Positions 55,401-64,000 of a stretch of 64,000 bases of DNA are shown here, piece by piece. The notes under the pieces are model-generated. The model was not told where the DNA came from and searched no databases. It saw nothing but the letters and a program-made list of their open reading frames with translations. The stretch is from Zizania palustris (taxonomy: Eukaryota; Streptophyta; Magnoliopsida; Poales; Poaceae): the NCBI GenBank assembly GCA_019279435.1, contig JAAALK010000286.1:30937712-31001711 (forward strand), in the 5' to 3' direction. The first letter of the stretch is position 1. Every line of letters starts with the position of its first letter. Both the position numbers and the translations under genes were made by a program.

Positions 55401-57514
55401 CTAAAAAACAGGACGATAGTAAAACTCAGACTCATGCATACCTAAATATGGGTAATGCATGTCCTGGTAACTCATCACCTGAGAGCGTCGCTCATCCTTG
55501 ATGCGATGAAAATAGAACCCAACCAAATGACCTGCCCGCTGACAGTAGGAACAATGAAAAATTCTCCTAGGGGCACTCTCATGGGTCATAGGAGCAACTC
55601 TCACAGGCTCCTTGGGCTTCTACTGAGTGGTTTTCTTGGGAGGGATTTTCTTAGCAGGAGGAGTGGTTTTCTTTTGAGCACGGGTAGGCTTTTTGGCTGA
55701 TGGAGTGTCTAACAGAGCTCTTTCTTTCTCTAGGGTAGTGGGAGAGGTAAAAACAGTTGTGTTTCCACTATCTGAAGGAATCCTCTCAAAACCCAAACCT
55801 AAAGCTAACCCTGCTCTGTCAGCACACATCTTGGTCTTGTCCAAGAGCAAATCCATCCTACCCTTTCCCTCAGTGCATTTGTTAACCACAGAAAGAAGGT
55901 ATTCATTTTCAGTCATTAGGTTCTCAGCCCGCTCTCTAACGGTGCCTAGTTGGTCCTTAAGGGTAATGCATGTGTCACAAACAGGCTGCACATCCTTAGA
56001 ACTACCGGCCCTCTCCAATCTAGCCTCTAAATCATGAACATGTTTATCACGTAAATTAATGCTCTCGCGTAATAAAGAACAGTTCATACATTCAATAATA
56101 TCATGAGGTCTAGAATCAACCACCAAAAGCTGCTTCTGTGCAATCTCAAGCTCAGAAAGAGTTTGAGCATGTACAGAACGAAACTGAGCAAGCTCACCCA
56201 TGACAACAGAACAAGATTCACAATCAGCATCATTACTTTAGACTTAAGCATGGCATACTCAGTAGAAACAGATTCTAGCCTAAGTCTAAGGTCTTTTCGT
56301 TCTCTAGCGGCTTGCACAAGTAATCTATCCTGACCGAGAACTACTTCATTCAGCTCATCTAATTTTATTGAAAGCTGGTCATAGGATAGTGGTACCTCAG
56401 ATGAGTCAAGCTCATCGCCGCTGTGATCGCTGTCGGTCATGAAGCAAAGGTCGGTGAAGTCTCGTCCCTTCTTGTCCTTCTTGTCCTCCTTCCTTGGGGA
56501 CTCCTCAGTTGAGGAAGTGTTGATGTCGCTAAGAGCAGCAACAAACGCTCTGGAAGCGGCTTTGGCTACTCTCTTAGTCACCTTGCCGCGCTTGCCCTTC
56601 ACAAAAGGCTTCCTCTCCTTTTTGTGGTATTTAGGGCGCTCACTCTCATCTCTCTTTTTGAGCTTAGGGCAATTTGCCTTGATATGAGAAGTGTCGCCAC
56701 ATTCAAAGCAACCACTAAAACCACTTCTCCTCTGATCCCGTCTCTCATGATGAAAGCGGGTGAACCTTCTGGCAATGAGAGCATGCTCATCATCATCGAA
56801 TGTATCCACCTGCTCCTTAGTGACGGAGACCAGGGAGGACAAAGCAAAACCATCTGCAAGAACACAAGTGCTAGAAACCAATGCCAATGGTTGTGGCAAA
56901 GAGCTTCTGTGCACTGCAAGAGATGCCTTGGCAATCTCTGTGGACTTCAGCTTGTTGAAGAGCTCATCACAGGTCAATGTGTCATAGCCTGCGGACTCCT
57001 CAATGCTGGATATCTTCACTTCCCATATGCTACGATCAAGAGCATAGAGAAGCTTGATAGCCCTGTCATGATCATTGTAAGCAAGCGTCCCGTTGGATTG
57101 CAAGTTACCCACTATCGCATCAAAGCGAGAAAACATGGCATCTATAGATTCACCAGGTGCCTGCACAAACAGTTGATACTGTTGATTGTATGTGCTTTGG
57201 CGCCTAGCCTTGATCTGTGTAGAGCCCTCATGAAAAATAGTGAGTGTTGTCCAGATTTCCCTAGCAGTCCTAAGGTGCTGCACCCTATCAAACTCACTTC
57301 TACTCAAACCAATGAACAATATATTTCTTGCCTTGGAGTTGGCATTATATTGATCCTTCTCTGTTTGAGAGGTGCGAGTATCAGGGATGGAGTATTGTGA
57401 GTCCACAATCTCCCAAATTGCATTTCCTTGGCTTAGCAAGTAAGCCTCCATGCGCACCTTCCAGTATGCAAAGTCAGTCCCATCGAACAGAAGAATTTTA
57501 CTAGCTCTGTCCAT
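55401..57514 (-). pseudogene. Sire-3 gag
   Basis: Large Gag. ATG 57514 (MDRASKILLFDGTDFAYWKV); capsid-like part to about 56800; zinc knuckle GCFECGDTSHIKANCPK (about 56660-56710); basic stretch KGKRGKVTKR; coiled coil (LDELNEVVLGQDRLLVQAAR). A frameshift near 56236 leads into a second coiled coil (56201-55800, ELAQFRSVHAQTLSELEIAQ) and a Lys-rich tail, with TAG at 55620-55622. A second knuckle-like C-S-Y-C-Q-R-A-G-H lies near 55540 with the last Cys changed to Tyr. Long Gags with coiled coils are typical of Sireviruses. Confidence 0.85.
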
Positions 57515-57564
57515 GTCGCCAAGAGATCACAAAACCGGTTAAGGTCAACTGGTGATCTTAACCT

Positions 57565-57578
57565 GCTCTGATACCAAT
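57565..57578 (-). other. Sire-3 primer binding site
   Basis: ATTGGTATCAGAGC on the minus strand directly after the 5' LTR, complementary to the initiator-Met tRNA. Confidence 0.9.
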
Positions 57579-59570
57579 TGTTGGACCAGAAATGGCGACC
57601 AGAGGGGGGTGAATGGGAGCTTTTAAAATTTTGGGCTAAAAACAGTCTTCTGTTTTTAATTCTGTCTTCTGCGGAATAGACTTCGAACACAACCTTCGAA
57701 GGTCTGATTCGGAGGTAATTTACAGCTCCGAACACAGGCTTCGCAAGGGAGCAAAAGTTCGAAGTCAAGAAGACTTCGCTGCACCCACAATCCTGAAAAA
57801 TCTACTCTACTAAGTCAGTGCAGGCTCCGCACACAAGGTGCTTCGAGCAGGCTTCGCACTTCACCCTTCGCACGAGTGGACTGACCTCTGAGGACTTCGA
57901 CCAAGTACTTAGCGACAACAACTGGTGCTGGGCTTTGTACACCGAAGGTCTAAACACACACTAACAGACTTCGCTAGGGGGTTAGACACGATAAGAAACA
58001 CGGGCTTCGATCAGGGCTTCGCTAGTAAGCAGCGAGGTCTAGCCTCCTGTTACACAGAGCGAAAGCACACTGAAAAGCACACTTCGCACAAAACACACTT
58101 CGCCTAGACAGGCTTCGGTGCACTACAACTAGCGAGGTATGCAAACAAGCTCAAGCAGAAAGACAACACAGAAGCAGGGCTTCGCTTCTTGAACAAGGAA
58201 CACAATAAATGAATTCATGATGAATACAAAGTGTGATGGCTAGTACAGGAGCTCAACAGTAAATGCTCAAAGTGTTAAATGTTACCTACCCAGCCCCCAT
58301 ATTTATAGCCACAATTCACCCAAGTGAAATGACTACTTTACCCCTAGGGTTTACACCAGTTTTGTCTCTACAGAACAGAGGGGTACAAAAGGTAGTCAAC
58401 TTTATTTGGAGGCTTCTCTGTCAGCTTTGCAGAGGGGACAGCGTCAGCTTTTTGCAGAGCAGACAATGTTAGCCTTTGCAGTCTTTGACCTTTCTGGAGC
58501 CCCCCTTCGCACGCGAGGGGTGCGGTAGCTTCGGTGAGAAGACTTGAGCCTGATGGCCTTCGCTTCACCAAAGACAGCCTTCGATACAGTGACGGTTTTG
58601 AGCCGAAGCCGTCAAAGCCCTTGGGCCTTCGCACCACCACCTTTGGAGTGGACCACCACGGCTTCACAGCTTCTCCCAGCTCGAACTCCGTCAGTCCGTG
58701 TACCGAAGCCATGCATGGCCGAAGTACCACAAGTCAACCTCGCTCCGGAGCTAGCCTCGCTCCGAAGCCTGCGTCACTCCGAAGCCCTCCTTCGGAGTAC
58801 CACCCTTCAAAGTTCCTCCTTCGTCCAAGGCCTCCGCACGAAGCATTCCATGAGCACTTCGTCGCAGTGTCTCTTCCCGAGCACACTCCTCGACGAGCCT
58901 CACCCGGACCATGCCTTCGATGCACCTCGACTTCTGAGACCTTCGTCGGGTACCTTCGAGTGTCTCCCTCTGGAGCACACTTCGAATGCCTTGCCTCCGC
59001 AGAGGACTTGAACCACCATACTCCGAAGTCACTCTTTCCGGAGTACCTTCGAAGTGCCTCGCCTCCGAGGACTTTGTCTCGGAGTACCTTCACCCGGAGC
59101 CACGCTCCGCACTTACTGCCTTCTCCTGGCGCACCTCGACCCGAGGACCGACCTGGACCCCTTCGCAGCCACCGTGACAGAGCTCCCCGCTCCACTGGCA
59201 TCAAGCCTCCCGCTTGACCTAGGTTCACCTGCTACGAACTGTCTGTCGCCTCTGCAGTCCCCTGCGCACCACAGACAAACAGACAAGTGTATACAGTACT
59301 CCGGAGACCTCTCCGGGTTAGCACCCTTTGGCACACACTCCGGTGTACCGCCCAAAGTACCGAGACCTTCGGTACAAACCCAGTCATCGTGTACTGTCGG
59401 ACCCCTCCGACAGGCACACTCCGCTGCAACAGCTGCAGCAACCAAAGCAACCTCCGAACACCTTCGGAGATCCAACCTCTGAACCCCCTTCGGAGGTACC
59501 CCTTCGAAACAGAGGGTAAAAGCCTGTCAATCACTCATCACAAACACCGAAACCAACCCTTGGTTTCTCA
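57579..59570 (-). repeat. Sire-3 5' LTR (1992 bp)
   Basis: Mate of 48840-50832. U3 inverted-repeat cluster at about 59303-59510. Followed by ggact (59571-59575). Confidence 0.95.
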
Positions 59571-62258
59571 GGACTCCAATTCCAGCAACTTGTCCGGAGA
59601 TCTCTCCATACTGGACGTCGGAGCCCATCATCAGCTTCGTCGCCACTTGAATCATTTTAAGCTTTCGGTCGAGGGGCTCGCTCGCCACAGTCGAAGATGA
59701 AGGGCACATGGTGCTGAAGTATTCCAAGGTACCCTAAAGGGCATCCAAAGTACGCTACGCTATTTCATCATTCTTCACTTATGCCGCCTCTAGCCCAGCA
59801 GCAGCAGACACTTCGGCCATTTTTGACAGCAGAGCGCTTTTTTGAGCCATGGCTTGCTGAAGTGAGTCTTGGAGTTCTACAAGTTGCGTGCTTGAAGTTG
59901 CTGCCGCTTGCCAGAGCTTCTCCACCTCTGCTCGGAGCACCACACATTTGGCTTCGGCCTCTTGGGCCGAAGTTTGGAGTGTAGTGCTGCTATGCCGCTC
60001 GATCCAGAGTGCTTCGTCAGCGGCGGCCTTAGCCCTCCGTTCTTCAAGGAGCTCCTCTTCCAGTCGAAGTGTTTTATCTTCGTTGCCTTTAAGTGCAGAC
60101 TAGAGGGTAGTAACCTTCCTCTTGAGCCGATTAGTTTCGACTTCATTGGAAGTCACTGCCGCTCTAGCAAGGACAAATTGCTGCAAAAAAGAGAAAGTAA
60201 GTACTAAGTCATTCCATTTATTAATTGAATGCACTTGTGGTATGTTGCATACATGAAGGGCAGCCCTTTCGAGGGCTAGATTGAGCTCCGGGGCTCTGGC
60301 TTCGCTCAAGACGGAGACCAAGTCGAAGTTTACGACTTCTTGGCCTTTCTCTGCCAAGGGCTCCAGAAGCGACCAGAGGCCCGTTCGTTGCTCCAAGAAG
60401 GGAGCCAACAAAGGGAGCCAGGACAAAGCCTAGCGATCATCCAAAGTAGCCTCTTCCTCCGAATTACATGCTGAAGGATCGTTGGAGAAAGGCGTCATCG
60501 TCGAAGAAGGGAGGAGTCCGAGGCTCGTCATGCTCTTTCCCCTCCCCGGCACGAAGGCTGGAGGAGCGACTCCGACGGAGGTAGACCCTCCTTTGACTGA
60601 TGCCCCCTCAGCCAGAACTGCTTTGCCCGAGATAGCTCTAGTTGTCGGAGCTACTGTGTCTGCCGGAGCCTCAACTCCGAGAGAAGCTAGAGCTCCGTCT
60701 GTAACCGGAGCTATGCTACTCCTCGACGCACCTGCAACATTAAGGTACTTGATGAATATTTGTGGGTAATAATTGTTACAGGAATTGTAAAGGCAAAAGC
60801 TTCGAAGTATAGCTTTGTTTGCACCTTGAGGTAGAATTGCAGGGTCCTCCAAGACCTCGTACATCCGTAGGTACTCATCGAGGTCATCCCCCGAAGTCCT
60901 CTCCGGTGTAGCCACTGCAGGCGCCTCGGCCTCCGACACTATCACCCCAACCACGGGTGAGTTGGGGATAACCACTATCACCGCGGTCTCTCGAGCAGGA
61001 ACTCCGGCTGCATCCATCGCTTCATCTTCGCTATCATCGAGAATATAATTTTTGATGGCCTTTCCCATTTGGACGCCAGAGCCCTTGTTTTCGGAGCCTT
61101 TGTTTCCATAGTCTTCCGAAGATGAGCTCTGAATTCCCAAGGATGAAGCAGAAGACACCGGAGTCGGCTGAGGAGGAGGCTTCGTCGTCTTCTTCCCCTT
61201 CTTGATTGGGGTCTTGACGGCTTTCTTCGAAGGCTCAGTGGTGGCTTTCCTTTTCCGAGGGGCTTCTCCAGTCGGGTCGAAGTCTGGAAGAGGTGGGGAC
61301 ACCATTCCGAGGGCTCTCCACACTTTGTTGAAGCGTTCCCAGCTTCCCAACAATTCCAAGCACCCATTGGGTGGCTCTCGCTATCTGCTCCGGAGCTAGC
61401 ACCAAAGGGGCCGCTGAAAAAAGGTAATATATTATAAGTATGCTATTTCTTTCCTAAAACATTACTGTAGGAAGTTCGAAGGTTTACCTAGACTTCGAAG
61501 CTCCCCCTCCGAAGCGTTTTGGAACGCTATCGGCCAGTCGGCTCCGAGGGGCGGAATTCGGAGGGAGATGAATTCTTCCGCTAGGTCCCGCATGCTCATG
61601 CGGCTGGCTATCGAAGAGAGTAACCCAAGCCGCGTTGAGAGTAGGCTTGGGTTCGGAGTGACTTAGGCCTCCTTCCGGAACCATATTTATTGGAGGGGCC
61701 CCGCGAAGCTGGAGTCTTCTCCGACCTCGGCATAAAACTACCGGAGGATCCAGTTGGTGTACCACCGGTCATTTATGACCTTCACAGGGAAATGTTGAGC
61801 ATGCTCCTTCCGTAGCTGGAAGTTGATGCTTCCGAAGGTTGTCAGCACCTTGGTGTCTCCGGGGCCATCTTGTGGCTTCGGTTGGCAGATGGCATCGTGG
61901 GTGGCGGCGAAGATCTCCGATCTTTCTTCACATCCTTCGGCACAAAGGGCCCACTCGAAGATCGCCACCCTTGCGATGGCGTTGGGGGACAATTGAGGCA
62001 AAGTAATGTGAAACATTTATAATACCTCTGATAAAGAGTTGATGGCAGGGAGCCCGAGACCAGCTTCGAGGAATGCTTCGAAGACTACTACTTCTCTGCT
62101 TCGTGGCCTTGGGGTTGACTCTGTTCTGGGGACCTGAGTCCTCATTCCGGGGCCCAGCTTCCCAGCCACTGCCTCTTCAATGGATTCCGCAGTGCTTGTG
62201 GACTGGCCGATAAGGAAGCTTTGCGGGTTCTGCTTCTTGGATGGAGGGCGGAGCTCTT
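59571..62258 (-). pseudogene. Tat-3 antisense gene, exons 1-4 proximal part
   Basis: Inferred exons: exon 1 from 62258 (cut by Sire-4) to 61488; exon 2 61413-60825 (589 nt, a deletion shifts the frame near 61360); exon 3 60731-60253 (479); exon 4 60180-59571, continued at 48839-48557. Exon 1 has LPQLSPNAIARVAIFEWALC and NFQLRKEHAQHFPVK. Exon 2 has LLGSWERFNKVWRALGM and a Lys-rich region. Exon 3 has FVPGRGKSMTSLGLLPSST and LLAPFLEQRTGLWSLLEPLA. Exon 4 is coiled-coil. Closest to the Tat-1 copy. Splice sites and phases agree with the other copies; several stops and the exon 2 deletion make it a pseudogene. Confidence 0.75.
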
Positions 62259-63839
62259 TGTAGGACCGAAAGTAGCGACCAGAGGAGGGGTGAATGGGCG
62301 CCTAAAAAATTCTTGCGAATCAATGGCCTGCTCCCAACACCCAACGCACCTCGACAAACAAAAACCTCTGAAGCAAACAGATCAACAAGACCTAAAAAAT
62401 AATCTAGCCTAAAAGCGACAGGTGTCCTAATTGAAAAGACACCAACACGGTGCTTATAGGCAGATTAACAGATCAATTAATTCACGGGCATTTCAAGCAT
62501 CACAAAATAATTTATCAATAATACTCAGGAATTTTTTAATCAGATAAACTAAAAGCAAATGAGAACAATCTCTATAGACAATCTGAAAAAAAAATACTAC
62601 TGAAAAATACTAACAGTAATAATCATTCCAAAAACAATCTACACAGTGAATCTTGCTGTTGATGATTTAAACTCAGATGAAGCAGTAAATGACTAGCAGT
62701 AGATTGATCTATCCAGAAAAATTAAATGCAAAAGCAAGCAAATCGAGGCAAACAAGAGTTACTGTTGTATGGCTGTCTCCTGTTCATAGCCCTTCCGCCG
62801 AATGCATGGCCTGCATGCGCTGCTCCTGGTGAAGCCGTCGAGGCGTGCTTGCGTGCGCCGCTTAGCGCAGAGGCATGTGTCGGCGTGTTCTTCACGCCAG
62901 CACTGTGCCAAAACAGCTCGGCCGAATTGACCGCAAGCTTCCAGCGCCACACACGTCAAACCGTGGGAGATGAAGAAAAAACCGGAAGCTGGTTCTTGAG
63001 AGGAAGAAAAAACCAAGAAGGAGAAAAACCAGTGAAGGGATCCCACGATGTTGATCCTCGGTTAATTCCCTAGCGCCTTGCTGTTGCTCTCGAAAATGAT
63101 GCGCCGTGCGCCTGACCCAAGGAAAAACACACTGGCGGCGGCGGAAGAACAGTGGAGAAGAAGGAGAAAGTGACCCACAATTTCTGAAATTGGTAAAGTG
63201 TTTTTCAAAATGGGGTAACCCTAACCCTAGGATATTGGGGCCTATTTATAGGCAGCCCATTAAATGTAAAAAAGCAGAAATACCCCTAAGGTTTTTTACA
63301 GACGCTGAATAAAAATGGAAAAGACCGAAATGCCCTTAGGATTTTTTACAGACTCGACTGACAGACTGTGGGCCTAAAGGCAAAATAGTAAAAACCTAAA
63401 TAAAGGTAACCTGTCCTGATGCGGAGCTTTCGTAGCAGCTACGGCTTTGCCTCAGAACGGTCAGATCCGAGATCAGCGGTCGTCAGTTTTGCGCCGAAAC
63501 TGACAAAGCGTCCACCGTCTTCGCACCAGGTACCCGGATTGGGCCGGCCCGACTCCGCAGCTCTCTGAGCCTGGCAATCGCTCACCGCCCGTGTACCTGA
63601 GTCAATCCTGGTCAACAGCCCAGTGGATCCTCTGCTGCTCTTAGCCCATGTACCCGGATTGGGCCAGCCCGACTTCGTAGCCCCTCTGCCCGACAGTCGC
63701 TCGCTGCCCGTGTACCTGAGTCACACGCGGCCCAGACGCAGCAGGTCTTCTCTCTCTTTTCAGTCCTCTTTGACTATCGTTGACAATGACTCATCACATC
63801 TGGAGCCATGAGGCCCACGCTATTCAGCATGGCTCCTCA
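62259..63839 (-). repeat. Sire-4 3' LTR (1581 bp)
   Basis: Minus strand TGAGGAGCCATGCTGAATAG to GGTCCTACA. The last ~45 bases of the minus-strand LTR match Sire-3 and Sire-1 ends (gcgaccagagg-ggggtgaatgggcg), so it is a distant Sirevirus-type subfamily. It is followed on the right by a polypurine box (atctcccccttgatgag, 63840-63856). It interrupts Tat-3 antisense exon 1. It contains a 118-bp duplication near 63530-63725. Confidence 0.85.
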
Positions 63840-64000
63840 ATCTCCCCCTTGATGAGTGCATTGTCAACACTTCACTTCATCTGCTCTTCAGTACCTGTGA
63901 ACAACTATGGAAACACGAAAACAAAACACAAGAAAACAGAGAAGAAGAAAATAAAGTAAAAGTTTAACCCTAATGACCAAAAGCCAAACAAAAGCAAGAA
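63840..64000 (-). mobile_element. Sire-4 internal region, start only
   Basis: Polypurine tract and AT-rich 3' region; no coding motif in the 161 bases in view. The element continues past the window. Confidence 0.7.

Larger units (their letters stand above)
48840..59570 (-). mobile_element. Sire-3: complete Sirevirus-type Ty1/copia element (10.7 kb)
   Basis: Both ~2-kb LTRs (57579-59570 and 48840-50832), initiator-Met primer site, gag, protease, integrase, RT, RNase H in copia order, a 1.1-kb 3' region with polypurine boxes, and perfect ggact duplications (48835-48839 and 59571-59575). It lies in exon 4 of the Tat-3 antisense gene. LTR mates differ by an estimated few dozen positions by eye. 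Coding lesions: a gag frameshift, about five stops before RT, one RT-RNase H frameshift and one RNase H stop. Confidence 0.95.
33726..62258 (+). mobile_element. Tat-3: Tat-lineage Ty3/gypsy element, host of three insertions
   Basis: Order: 5' LTR, primer site, gag, protease, RT, two RNase H domains, integrase, 117-bp repeats, antisense gene. Interrupted by TatN-2 (40888-48017), Sire-3 (48840-59570) and Sire-4 (from 62259); the end with the 3' LTR is beyond the window. Own sequence in view is about 12 kb after removing insertions. It is the most complete Tat copy here and the key for reading the others. Confidence 0.9.

Noticed and set aside
56624..57400. 258-codon plus-strand ORF
   Set aside because: Opposite strand of the Sire-3 gag domain.
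1..64000. Integrated plant pararetrovirus or host gene
   Set aside because: No movement-protein, coat-protein or host-gene pattern was seen; every recognised RT belongs to an LTR element with integrase or LTRs nearby.

Overview
The window is plant nuclear DNA made almost entirely of nested LTR retrotransposons; I see no convincing host gene. The mix of Tat-lineage Ty3/gypsy elements with antisense genes, Sirevirus-type Ty1/copia elements with ~2 kb LTRs and a chromovirus points to a large-genome plant, most likely a monocot and possibly a grass. The species cannot be read from the sequence. Working names: Tat-1 to Tat-3 (Tat-lineage), TatN-1 and TatN-2 (gag-pol-less relatives), Sire-1 to Sire-4 (Sirevirus type), Chromo-1.

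Layout. Left half: Tat-1 (1-3999, 3' part only) sits inside the gag of Tat-2 (4000-11990). Tat-2 sits inside the RT gene of Sire-1 (11991-18450, minus). Sire-1 sits inside the RT gene of Chromo-1 (18451-29896, minus). Chromo-1 also holds TatN-1 (19767-26532, minus) in its protease active site. Right half: Sire-2 (29897-33725, plus) is cut in its 3' LTR by Tat-3 (from 33726). Tat-3 holds TatN-2 (40888-48017), Sire-3 (48840-59570, minus) and Sire-4 (62259 to the end, minus). Perfect 5-bp target-site duplications support TatN-1 (atgat), TatN-2 (cctag) and Sire-3 (ggact). The other joins rest on reading-frame or homology continuity across the insertion.

Most interesting content. All five Tat/TatN elements carry, between the pol position and the 3' LTR, a gene on the opposite strand with its own TATA box and four coding exons. 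Intron phases (1, 1, 0) are the same in every copy where they can be read. The protein has an N-terminal domain resembling the 'putative gypsy type transposon' family (PF04195), a Ser/acidic linker and a C-terminal coiled coil. In TatN-2, which has no gag or pol, the inferred spliced frame is fully open (910+474+413+585 nt = 794 codons including the stop). In TatN-1 a single in-frame TGA breaks an otherwise open 804-codon frame. A second short ORF downstream is also conserved. So mobile elements that lost their own replication genes kept an intron-containing antisense gene of unknown function.

The sense genes (Gag, protease, RT, RNase H, integrase) are all decayed. Tat-2 lacks protease and most of RNase H. 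Tat-3 has many stops and an integrase Asp-to-Asn change. Sire-3 has several nonsense codons, two frameshifts and a changed protease motif. Splice sites, element boundaries and homologies were read by eye; no database search or alignment was run.
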